Shown one piece after another: positions 51,740-59,323 of a stretch of 64,000 bases of DNA (its first letter is position 1; each line of letters opens with the position of its first letter). A model generated the notes under the pieces. The model did no database searches. It saw only the letters and a list, made by a program, of their open reading frames with translations, and was not told the origin of the DNA. The stretch is from positions 5,121 through 69,120 of the forward strand of contig CAKRFN010000014.1 in the NCBI GenBank assembly GCA_934320655.1, given 5' to 3'. Made by a program: the position numbers and the translations under genes. The DNA is from an uncultured Eubacterium sp. (lineage in GTDB: Bacteria; Bacillota; Clostridia; Lachnospirales; Lachnospiraceae).

Positions 51740-52153
51740 ATGTTATATTTATCACAGGAAGATTATGAGAAGATATTGACACATTGCAAAGAGGGGCTTC
51801 CGAATGAGTCCTGCGGTCTGATCGGAGGCACAAAGGACGGCGACAAAAAGGAGATCAAAAAGGTCTATCTGCTCACGAACCTCGATCAGAGTAACGAGCA
51901 TTTTTCGATGGATCCGAAGGAGCAGCTCGCGGCAGTCAAGGATATGCGCGCAAACGGATATGTGCTGCTCGGCAACTTCCATTCGCATCCCGAATCACCG
52001 TCAAGACCTTCCGAGGAGGACAAACGGCTCGCCTATGATTCCAAGGTGAATTATCTGATCCTCTCACTGATGGATGCGGAGCATCCGGTGCTCAATGCAT
52101 TTGTGATCGATGAAGAAAAAAATGTGACAAAGGAAGAACTGATCATCGGCTGA
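51740..52153 (+). CDS. JAMM/MPN+ metallopeptidase (HcyD/Mec+ type)
   Basis: 137 residues. Complete JAMM motif: upstream Glu in PNESCGLIGG, then H-S-H-P-x6-S-x2-D as GNFHSHPESPSRPSEED. In Mycobacterium the related Mec+ releases cysteine from the CysO carrier, and in Wolinella HcyD trims the carrier C-terminus. Here the Ala-Phe tail of the ThiS-like protein is the likely target. Confidence 0.92.
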   Translation: MLYLSQEDYEKILTHCKEGLPNESCGLIGGTKDGDKKEIKKVYLLTNLDQSNEHFSMDPKEQLAAVKDMRANGYVLLGNFHSHPESPSRPSEEDKRLAYDSKVNYLILSLMDAEHPVLNAFVIDEEKNVTKEELIIG

Positions 52154-52244
52154 TCGCTGAAGTTCCTTCCGATGGTGCATACACCGGCATGAAACCGGAG
52201 AACCTAATAAAAATTATGAGTAATGAGGCAAAATGGAGGGAACT

Positions 52245-53186
52245 ATGGCAGACAAAATGAAGGATCTGATCATTATCGGCAGCGGTCCGGCGGGCTTGTC
52301 CGCCGCGGTATATGCGCAGCGCGCGATGCTCGATCAGGTCGTGATCGAAAAAGGCTTTAGCGGCGGACAGATCGTGACAACCGAACAGGTAGACAACTAT
52401 CTGGGGCTGTACGGAGAGAACGGGTATGATCTGGCGATGCGTTTTAAGGATCATGCGGATCAGCTCGGTGTGCCGTTTTTAGAGGCGGAGGTCACGCAGA
52501 TCACAGACAGCGGAGATCACAAGGAGATACATCTCGAGGGTGGTGAAGTGCTCACGGCAAAGGCAGTCATTTTAGCGACCGGAGCGAATCACAAGCCACT
52601 TGGCGTGTCGGGAGAGAGCGAATTTTCCGGCGCGGGAGTCTCTTACTGTGCGACCTGTGACGGTGCTTTTTTCAGAAACCGGACAGTCGCGGTCGTCGGT
52701 GGCGGCGATGTCGCACTTGAGGATGCGCTGTATCTGTCGAAGCTGTGTGAAAAGGTATATCTGATCCACCGCAGGGATGAGCTGCGCGGGGCAAAGCTGT
52801 TGCAGCAGCGCGTATTTGACGCGGAAAATATCGAGTTTTTAGGCAGCAGCGAGATCACGCAGATCACAGGATCCGGCATGGTCGAGCAGATCACCGTAGC
52901 GGATAGAAAGAGCAGTACTGCGAGGGAGCTTGCGGTGTCCGGCGTGTTTATCGCAGTCGGCATGGAGCCGCAGAATGCGCTCGTACAGGGGCTGGTCGCA
53001 CTCGATGATGCAGGATATATCATTGCCGGAGAGGATTGCAGAACGAGCGTGCCCGGCATCTATGCGGTCGGGGACATCCGCACGAAGCAGCTTCGGCAGG
53101 TCGTGACCGCGGTTGCCGACGGAGCGGTCGCAGTATCTTCTCTGGAACAGGATTTATTGGAACAGGATCGAAATACAGTCATTTAG
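52245..53186 (+). CDS. trxB: Thioredoxin reductase
   Basis: 313 residues: FAD motif IIIGSGPAGLSAAVYAQRA, redox centre YCATCDGAFFRN, NADPH motif VVGGGDVALEDALYLS and GIYAVGDIR near the end. ATG 52245 is preferred to 52233 because GGAGGG lies between them. Probably reduces the SCIPC thioredoxin of this cluster. Confidence 0.94.
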   Translation: MADKMKDLIIIGSGPAGLSAAVYAQRAMLDQVVIEKGFSGGQIVTTEQVDNYLGLYGENGYDLAMRFKDHADQLGVPFLEAEVTQITDSGDHKEIHLEGGEVLTAKAVILATGANHKPLGVSGESEFSGAGVSYCATCDGAFFRNRTVAVVGGGDVALEDALYLSKLCEKVYLIHRRDELRGAKLLQQRVFDAENIEFLGSSEITQITGSGMVEQITVADRKSSTARELAVSGVFIAVGMEPQNALVQGLVALDDAGYIIAGEDCRTSVPGIYAVGDIRTKQLRQVVTAVADGAVAVSSLEQDLLEQDRNTVI

Positions 53187-53209
53187 ACAGGAAAGGAGAC
53201 CTATTTATC

Positions 53210-53644
53210 ATGCGTATTACAAAGAAAGGTCAGTATGCATTGTTTTTTATGATCGATCTGGCACTTCATGAGGGCGAGACTATAACGGTAAAGCAGGTCG
53301 CCAAAACCTATGATTTGTCGGAAAAATATCTCGAACAGGTCGCTGCAAAGCTGCGTCAGGCGGGTGCGGTGAAGGTTATTCGGGGCAGCCACGGCGGTTA
53401 TTATCTGGCAAAGGATGGCAGGGACTATACGGTCGGTGAGATCTTAGACACGATCGAAGGTCAGAAAAATGCCGTGGAGATCGATCTGGATCAGACGAGC
53501 GAGAGCAATAAAGCGATGAACATCGTCATTCAGGATCTCGGACAGGCGGTTGACAGTGCGGTCGACCATGTGTTAGACGGCATGACACTGACCGATATGG
53601 TTCGTGTGTATAACGAACAGGAAACGTTTTCGTATATTATATAG
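53210..53644 (+). CDS. Rrf2-family regulator without Fe-S cysteines (CymR-like)
   Basis: 144 residues from ATG 53210 (AAAGGAG upstream). Winged HTH MRITKKGQYALFFMIDLAL, VKQVAKTYDLSEKYLEQVAAKLRQAGAVKVIRGSHGGYYLA, then TVGEILDTIEG. The protein has no cysteine at all, so it cannot bind the 2Fe-2S cluster of IscR/NsrR. This matches CymR, the B. subtilis repressor of cysteine genes that works with CysK. Being last in the sulfur cluster, it likely controls the palindrome at 38208-38230. Confidence 0.9.
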   Translation: MRITKKGQYALFFMIDLALHEGETITVKQVAKTYDLSEKYLEQVAAKLRQAGAVKVIRGSHGGYYLAKDGRDYTVGEILDTIEGQKNAVEIDLDQTSESNKAMNIVIQDLGQAVDSAVDHVLDGMTLTDMVRVYNEQETFSYII

Positions 53645-53665
53645 TACTATTATATAGTAACCATC

Positions 53666-53698
53666 AAAGACATCTGAAACCGATCAGGTGTCTTTTTT
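53666..53698 (+). terminator. Terminator at the end of the sulfur cluster
   Basis: AAAGACATCTGA pairs with TCAGGTGTCTTT (one G-T pair, ~6-base loop), followed by a T-run. Confidence 0.82.
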
Positions 53699-53744
53699 CA
53701 TGTGATAGCAAATTCCTGTCACATAAAAATGTTCCGCATGGATG

Positions 53745-53773
53745 TTGCAAAAATAAAAATCCTCTGCTATTAT
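53745..53773 (+). promoter_or_regulatory. Promoter of the TetR gene
   Basis: TTGCAA (53745-53750), 17-base spacer, TATTAT (53768-53773). Confidence 0.6.
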
Positions 53774-53831
53774 AGAAGTGTAATCGCAAGTACAATTCTA
53801 ATTATAGTTTCAAAAAAGGAGCGTGAAGTCA

Positions 53832-54533
53832 TTGCCATTGAGAGGAAAGCAGCCGAGCGGGCTGCTGACACAGCAGAAAATGCTGCGCGCAGCCGTGGCA
53901 CTGTTTCTGGAAAAAGGATATACAAAGACGACGACCGGAGAGATTTCAAAGGCAGCAGGTATGGGGCAGAGTTCATTTTTTCATGTGTTCCCCAGTAAGG
54001 AGGGACTGCTGCTGGAGCTGGTGCGGCGGATGTTCGGCGGGCAGTTCCGGTTGGCGGAGCAGCATGGTACGGATGATCCCGTGTTTCTGTATGCTGTGGA
54101 GACTGCCTTGCAGCTCCATATCGCGGAGCTGACTGAGCCGCTGCGGGAGCTGTATGTGATGAGCTATTCGCTTCCGACCACAGCCGCATATATTTATCAG
54201 AGCACGGCGGCACGGCTGGCGCAGATTTTTGGCGCGTATGTGCCGGACGCACAGGCGAAGGATTTCTATGAGATGGAGATCGCATCGGCGGGTATGATGC
54301 GCGGGTTTATGTCGGTGCCCTGTGATCTGTATTTTACGATGGAGGCAAAGATCCGCCGGTTTTTAGACTGTGCGCTCAAACTCTACAATATTCCGCCGCA
54401 ACAGCGGGAGGCGGTCACTGCGGCAGTACTGCAGATGGATCTGCATGAAATGGCGGCGGACATGATCCGAAGGACAGTGCAGCAGGCGGAGGAAGGATTT
54501 GCGGAGCTTGTATCGGACGCAAACGGAAAATAA
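53832..54533 (+). CDS. TetR-family transcriptional regulator
   Basis: About 233 residues. The HTH is in the N-terminus: QQKMLRAAVALFLEKGYTKTTTGEISKAAGMGQSSFFHVFPSKEGLLLEL. The C-terminal ligand domain is helical and unassigned. GTG 53823 lies one base after GGAGC, too close; TTG 53832 is at a better distance and is taken as start. Only 23 bases precede the next gene, so it may be cotranscribed with and control the surface protein. Confidence 0.87.
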   Translation: MPLRGKQPSGLLTQQKMLRAAVALFLEKGYTKTTTGEISKAAGMGQSSFFHVFPSKEGLLLELVRRMFGGQFRLAEQHGTDDPVFLYAVETALQLHIAELTEPLRELYVMSYSLPTTAAYIYQSTAARLAQIFGAYVPDAQAKDFYEMEIASAGMMRGFMSVPCDLYFTMEAKIRRFLDCALKLYNIPPQQREAVTAAVLQMDLHEMAADMIRRTVQQAEEGFAELVSDANGK

Positions 54534-54556
54534 CACTTTTTTAGGAGGGGATTCAT

Positions 54557-56884
54557 ATGAAAAAGAAATTTTGGGGCATTTTCATGATTCTTGTGTTCTG
54601 CCTCGGTTTGTACCCGGTAGTGGCGCAGGCGGATGACGGGCAGACAGTGACAGATGTTAAGAACGAGACAGAGTTGAACGCTGCAATCGCAGACAATGCG
54701 CAGGTCAGACTGGCTGATAACATTGCGCTTACGAGCAGGCTCGTGATTCCGAATGGGCAGTCTGTCACACTCGACTTAAATGGCAAGGTGCTGAGCCGGA
54801 CGAGTGACAAGGATGGTGCGGTTATTTTAGTGAATGGGAAGCTGACCGTGCAGGACAGTGCACCGGACACGCCGCATCATTTTACGGTAGATTCGGACGA
54901 TCTGTGGTCTTGGGATCAGAATGAAACGGCTGGCAAGATCGTCAGTGGAGGTATTATCACAGGTGGAAAAGGCGGTACGAATTCAGTCGATGCTCCCAGT
55001 GGCGGTGGTGTGATCGTGGATGCAATCGCCAGCGACGGTAGTATAACGGATGCTTCCTTTACGATGCTTGGAGGCAGTATTGTCGGCTGTAGTTCGGATC
55101 AGGGAGCCGGTGTGTATGTGAGCTGCGGTACATTTACGATGGATGGTAGTGCACAGATCATCGGCTGTGTGTGCAACCAGAAGACCACGGAGCGTCAGGG
55201 AGCCGGTGTGTACATCGGCGGGGGTACATTTATCATGAATGACGGCGCGCGGATCAGGGACTGTGTGATTCGGGTCTATAATTCCTATAGCGGAACGTAT
55301 CAGGGAGCCGGTGTGTATGCCTGTGAGAATAAAAGTAAGACTGGCAGGTTTATTATGAACGGTGGTACGATTGAGAACAGTGGGTTCGATAATAATAGTG
55401 TTGGGGTAGCTCAGGGGGGAGGTGTATATCTTGCTTCCGAGGGCGAGATGACAGCCAATGGAGGCAAGATCAGCGACGACTGTTCGGCTTTTCATGGAGC
55501 GGCGGTATATAACGCTGGCGGTGTGATTCAGGCAGACACACCGAATGGAGGCACCTGCTTTAACGGTGCGGCGGTAAACTATGGTCAGATCAGTGGTGGT
55601 GTCTATTGTGATAAAATGGCAAACATGGAAGATGGTACCATCGGTGGTGGTACGTTTCACGGAACGGTATACAACCAGGTAGGGGAAGTTTACAATCCTG
55701 AGACGGGGAACAATGAGCCGAGACAGGGCAAAATTACGGACGGCATGTTTTATGAAAAGGTCGTAAATAAAGGTATCATTGAAGGCGGTACTTTTGCAGG
55801 CAGCGTGGAGAATCTGGAGGTATCATTAACAATCAATGGAAAAACCACCACAGTCACCGGCGAGATTCAGGGAGGCACGATTACCGGCAGTGGTTCGGTG
55901 GGCGGCACTGGTGCATATACGGTGACATTTATGGATGGATACAATAGCGATCCGTATTACAGACAGGCGGTGACCACGGGGCAGAAGGCGGCTGCACCTG
56001 CCACAGCTCCGCAGAGGGAGGGCTATACCTTTGAAGGCTGGTATACGGATGCCGACGGTACGATTGCTTATGATTTTCAGACAGAAGTCACGGATAACCT
56101 CACACTCTATGCGGGGTGGAAGCAGAATGCAGTACCCACACCTACACCCACGCCCACACCCGGTGAGGGTGAGAGCGGTGGCAATACCGGAGAAGGCGGA
56201 AACACCGGAGGCGGAACGACCGGCGGTGGTAGTACCGGAGGTGGAAGTGCTGGCGGCGGCAGTACCGGTAATGCCAGCTATGCTGTCAGTGTCGGCAAGG
56301 CTGCGAACGGAAATACAACGGTCAATCCAAGTAATGCAGCGAGCGGTGATACGGTGACAGTGACTGTCACACCGGACAGCGGATATGTGCTGGAAACGCT
56401 TACCGTCACGGATCAGAACGGCAAGGAGATCGCGCTGACTGATAAAGGTGACGGAAACTATACGTTTGTCATGCCTGCGGGCAAGGTAGAGATCAAGGTG
56501 ACATTCATGGAGGACAATGCGGTATTGAACTACTTCTATGATGTACTGAACGATGCGGCTTATTATGAGGCAGTCAGGTGGGCGCTTGAAAATGATCTCA
56601 TTCAGACGATCGCCGATACCGATGAAGGCAGATTCAGAGCGGATGCGGTCTGCACCTACACGCAGAGTCTGGCATTTCTGCGGCAGGCAATGCAGAAGCT
56701 GGGCGACAGTGCGTCAGCGATCGAAAATGCGCGCATCAGCAGCTATTATGCACAGGAGCTGGCGCGGGCAATCGCGGGTGGTGCGACAAACCGTAGCGGC
56801 GGACGCGCAAGTGCGCCGCATGTCAGCGGGTATACACGCGCGCAGCTTGTGACGCTTGTGTATCAGGCATATCAGGGCAGGTAA
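54557..56884 (+). CDS. Large secreted surface protein with beta-helix region, InlB-type repeat, Gly-rich linker and SLH-like tail
   Basis: 775 residues. Signal peptide ending VVAQA-D (~26); residues ~40-440 form right-handed beta-helix-like repeats (GAGVYVSCGTFTMDGSAQI, GAGVYIGGGTFIMNDGARI and others). A Listeria-Bacteroides repeat follows (REGYTFEGWYTDADGTIAYDF...LTLYAGW, ~490-530), then PTPTPTPTPGEG and a Gly/Ser/Thr linker, a bacterial repeat domain (YAVSVGKAANGNTTVNPS...MPAGKVEIKVTF), and a C-terminal ~110 residues resembling degenerate SLH modules (FYDVLNDAAYYEAVRWALENDLI). Probably cell-wall anchored adhesin-like. SD AGGAGGGG. Confidence 0.8.
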   Translation: MKKKFWGIFMILVFCLGLYPVVAQADDGQTVTDVKNETELNAAIADNAQVRLADNIALTSRLVIPNGQSVTLDLNGKVLSRTSDKDGAVILVNGKLTVQDSAPDTPHHFTVDSDDLWSWDQNETAGKIVSGGIITGGKGGTNSVDAPSGGGVIVDAIASDGSITDASFTMLGGSIVGCSSDQGAGVYVSCGTFTMDGSAQIIGCVCNQKTTERQGAGVYIGGGTFIMNDGARIRDCVIRVYNSYSGTYQGAGVYACENKSKTGRFIMNGGTIENSGFDNNSVGVAQGGGVYLASEGEMTANGGKISDDCSAFHGAAVYNAGGVIQADTPNGGTCFNGAAVNYGQISGGVYCDKMANMEDGTIGGGTFHGTVYNQVGEVYNPETGNNEPRQGKITDGMFYEKVVNKGIIEGGTFAGSVENLEVSLTINGKTTTVTGEIQGGTITGSGSVGGTGAYTVTFMDGYNSDPYYRQAVTTGQKAAAPATAPQREGYTFEGWYTDADGTIAYDFQTEVTDNLTLYAGWKQNAVPTPTPTPTPGEGESGGNTGEGGNTGGGTTGGGSTGGGSAGGGSTGNASYAVSVGKAANGNTTVNPSNAASGDTVTVTVTPDSGYVLETLTVTDQNGKEIALTDKGDGNYTFVMPAGKVEIKVTFMEDNAVLNYFYDVLNDAAYYEAVRWALENDLIQTIADTDEGRFRADAVCTYTQSLAFLRQAMQKLGDSASAIENARISSYYAQELARAIAGGATNRSGGRASAPHVSGYTRAQLVTLVYQAYQGR

Positions 56885-56909
56885 ATAGAGTGTTTTCGCA
56901 CGATCAGAC

Positions 56910-56943
56910 AGGAGGTGTATCCGCAGGGATGCATCTCCTTTTT
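56910..56943 (+). terminator. Terminator of the surface-protein gene
   Basis: AGGAGGTGTATCC pairs with GGATGCATCTCCT (mismatch and wobble positions inside), followed by TTTTT. Confidence 0.75.
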
Positions 56944-56953
56944 GTATAGGTTA

Positions 56954-57093
56954 GGTCATTGTAAAACTATTTATGTAGTGTTTCGAGGCATGTGAGCACA
57001 AGCTTGCCATCTGTTATAGATGCAGCGCGAGCTGCAAATAAAAAACATTGTGCCCACATGCCTCAAAACACTATAAATAGTTTCGCAATTACC
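56954..57093. mobile_element. 140-bp inverted-repeat (MITE-like) element
   Basis: The arms at 56954-57000 and 57050-57093 are imperfect inverted repeats of about 45 bases; both carry AAACTATTTAT, AGTGTTT and GAGGCATGTG. The centre has a small GCAGC-GCGA-GCTGC hairpin (57022-57035). Ends GGTnATTGnnAAACTATTTA match the 541-bp element at 32787. No coding capacity and no clear target duplication. The rest of the 56885-57216 gap holds a terminator and the next promoter. Confidence 0.65.
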
Positions 57094-57154
57094 AATTACC
57101 TGTAGAAATGATTAAAAACACAAAAATTTTATAAATATTCGGACACAAGATGTG

Positions 57155-57183
57155 TTGTACTACCTATCGGAGTGTGATAAAAT
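57155..57183 (+). promoter_or_regulatory. Promoter of the GGDEF gene
   Basis: TTGTAC (57155-57160), 17-base spacer, TAAAAT (57178-57183), then GCAGGAGG before ATG 57217. Confidence 0.55.
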
Positions 57184-57216
57184 GATAGAATAAATTCACG
57201 CAGGAGGAAATCTCGC

Positions 57217-58257
57217 ATGGTTGAAAACGAAAGAAACGAAAACTATCAGGATGATCATCAGAGCGGTGTTATCCGAACCTATGAGAGCATGGAAGCGCAT
57301 GTGAATCAGGGGCTGAGGGTGGCATTGGCTGCGCCTACTCCGGATGGATCGATAGATATTATATTGGAATATTTAGGAAAATTTTTAAATGGTGAGCGCA
57401 CCTATATATTTGAAAAAAATGAAACCGGTGGTGATGACAATACTTACGAATGGGTCGCAGAGGGTGTCATACCGGTCAAGGATCTGTTGCAGGATGTGCC
57501 GCCTGAGGTATGTGCACACTGGTATGACAGCTTTTCTGAGAACCGCCACATCGTGATCCGCGATCTGGATGATATCAAAGAGAGTGACCCGCTGCAGTAT
57601 AAGAACCTGAAGCGTCAGGACATTCATTCACTCGTTGTTGTACCGCTCTATGATGATGGACGGGTCATTGCTTTTTACGGTGTTGACAATCCGGGACATG
57701 ATCTGTCGTTTGAATACACGGCAGATATGCTGCAGATCATGGGACATTTTCTGGTGTCGACGATCAAACAGCGGAATCTGGTACGGCAGCTGCAGGAAAT
57801 GAGCTATCATGATCAGCTCACAAAGCTTGGCAACCGCTTTGCCTATGAGAAATATGTGGAAAAACTGGATCACGGGAACAGCATCGGTGTGGTCTATGCT
57901 GACATTACCGGATTGAAAAAGGTGAATGACGAGCAGGGACACCGCGCAGGTGACCGTCTGATCCGCAACGCGGCAGACAGTCTGCGGGATACATTTTCGG
58001 AGGACGCATTATTCCGTATCGGCGGTGATGAACTGCTGGCAGTATGTTCGGGTGTGAAGCAAGACGATTTTGTGCAGTCGGTAGAAAAATTGCGTGAAAA
58101 TGCGAAAAAACGGCAGGTAGTGCTGGCGGTCGGGGCTACCTGGCAGCCACAGACACCGGAGGATCTCGATCCGCTGCTGACGGATGCAGAGTGGAAGATG
58201 TATGATGATAAGACCCGTTATTATCTGGAGATGGGGATCGAGCGCAGAAGAAATTAG
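57217..58257 (+). CDS. GAF-like sensor plus GGDEF-domain protein (degenerate GGDEL)
   Basis: 346 residues, soluble. Residues ~20-190 look like a GAF domain (LEYLGKFLNGERTYIFEKN, SLVVVPLYDDGRVIAFYGVDNP). A GGDEF domain follows from ~195 (YHDQLTKLGNRFAYEKY, VYADITGLKKVNDEQGHRAGDRLI, FRIGGDELLAV). The signature is GGDEL instead of GG(D/E)EF and no RxxD inhibitory site precedes it. It may still be an active diguanylate cyclase or may only bind nucleotide. Confidence 0.88.
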   Translation: MVENERNENYQDDHQSGVIRTYESMEAHVNQGLRVALAAPTPDGSIDIILEYLGKFLNGERTYIFEKNETGGDDNTYEWVAEGVIPVKDLLQDVPPEVCAHWYDSFSENRHIVIRDLDDIKESDPLQYKNLKRQDIHSLVVVPLYDDGRVIAFYGVDNPGHDLSFEYTADMLQIMGHFLVSTIKQRNLVRQLQEMSYHDQLTKLGNRFAYEKYVEKLDHGNSIGVVYADITGLKKVNDEQGHRAGDRLIRNAADSLRDTFSEDALFRIGGDELLAVCSGVKQDDFVQSVEKLRENAKKRQVVLAVGATWQPQTPEDLDPLLTDAEWKMYDDKTRYYLEMGIERRRN

Positions 58258-58282
58258 GGAGTACCAACAGGAGGAACAGAGC

Positions 58283-59227
58283 ATGAAAATCGTATTTTTA
58301 GATGCGCAGACAGTAGGTACAGATGTTGATCTGTCAGGTTTTGAAGCATTGGGAGAGGTCGTGCGGTATGAATATTCTGCGCCTGAACAAGTGCCGGAGC
58401 GCATCGGGGATGCAGAGGTGATCATTGTAAATAAAGTACCGGTCAATGAGCAGACGATCGGTGCGGCAGACCATCTGAAGCTGGTCTGTGTGACGGCAAC
58501 CGGAACGAACAATCTGGATAAAGAGTATCTGGATCAGCGTGGGATTAAATGGCATAACGTAGCCGGGTATTCGACGGAGACCGTGGCACAGCATACGTTT
58601 GCATTACTGTTTTATTTAATGGAAAAGCTGCGCTATTATGATGACTATGTAAAGAGTGGAGATTATGCACAGAGTCCGATCTTCACGCATTTTGATGAAG
58701 CATTTACCGAACTTTCCGGAAAAACATGGGGTATCATCGGTCTGGGCGCGATCGGCAGACGGGTCGCACAGATTGCAGGCGCTTTCGGTGCGCATGTGAT
58801 TTATTATTCCGCGTCCGGCGCAGCGGCACAGGAGGGCTACGAGCAGGTCGATTTTGATACGCTGCTGGCGACATCCGACATTATTTCCGTACACGCGCCG
58901 CTCAATGAGTATACGCAGGGGCTGATGGATCGGGAGGCTTTTGCAAAAATGAAATCCTCCTGCATCTTTTTAAATCTCGGCAGAGGTCCGATCGTCGTTG
59001 AGCAGGATCTGTATGAGGCACTGCAGGATGGTGTGATCGCAGCGGCAGGACTCGATGTGCTCTGCGAGGAGCCGATCGCGGCAGATCATCCGCTGTTACA
59101 GATCACGGACAGCCGCAGACTGATCATCACACCGCATATCGCATGGGCGAGTGTCGAGGCGAGAAAACGCCTGATGCAGATGGTTCTGGATCAGGTCAGA
59201 GATTATGTGGATCATGCGGATCGCTGA
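58283..59227 (+). CDS. D-2-hydroxyacid dehydrogenase (hydroxypyruvate/glycerate dehydrogenase-like)
   Basis: 314 residues from ATG 58283 (GGAGGAA upstream). NAD-binding GIIGLGAIGRRVAQIAGAFGAHVIYYS; catalytic Arg in LNLGRGPIV, Glu in LDVLCEEPI and His in TPHIAWAS. Reduces a 2-keto acid; the exact substrate cannot be read. It starts 25 bases after the GGDEF gene. Confidence 0.92.
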   Translation: MKIVFLDAQTVGTDVDLSGFEALGEVVRYEYSAPEQVPERIGDAEVIIVNKVPVNEQTIGAADHLKLVCVTATGTNNLDKEYLDQRGIKWHNVAGYSTETVAQHTFALLFYLMEKLRYYDDYVKSGDYAQSPIFTHFDEAFTELSGKTWGIIGLGAIGRRVAQIAGAFGAHVIYYSASGAAAQEGYEQVDFDTLLATSDIISVHAPLNEYTQGLMDREAFAKMKSSCIFLNLGRGPIVVEQDLYEALQDGVIAAAGLDVLCEEPIAADHPLLQITDSRRLIITPHIAWASVEARKRLMQMVLDQVRDYVDHADR

Positions 59228-59270
59228 GCCATGCATTTCCGCCATATTTAGAATATAGAATTAAAAAATA

Positions 59271-59307
59271 ATGCCCTGCGATACATTTCAGATCGCAGGG
59301 CATTTTA
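59271..59307. terminator. Bidirectional terminator
   Basis: ATGCCCTGCGAT pairs perfectly with ATCGCAGGGCAT, loop of 9 bases, A-run before and T-run after. It serves both the dehydrogenase gene and the convergent purine permease gene. Confidence 0.88.
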
Positions 59308-59323
59308 TCGTTAGCTGTATGTT

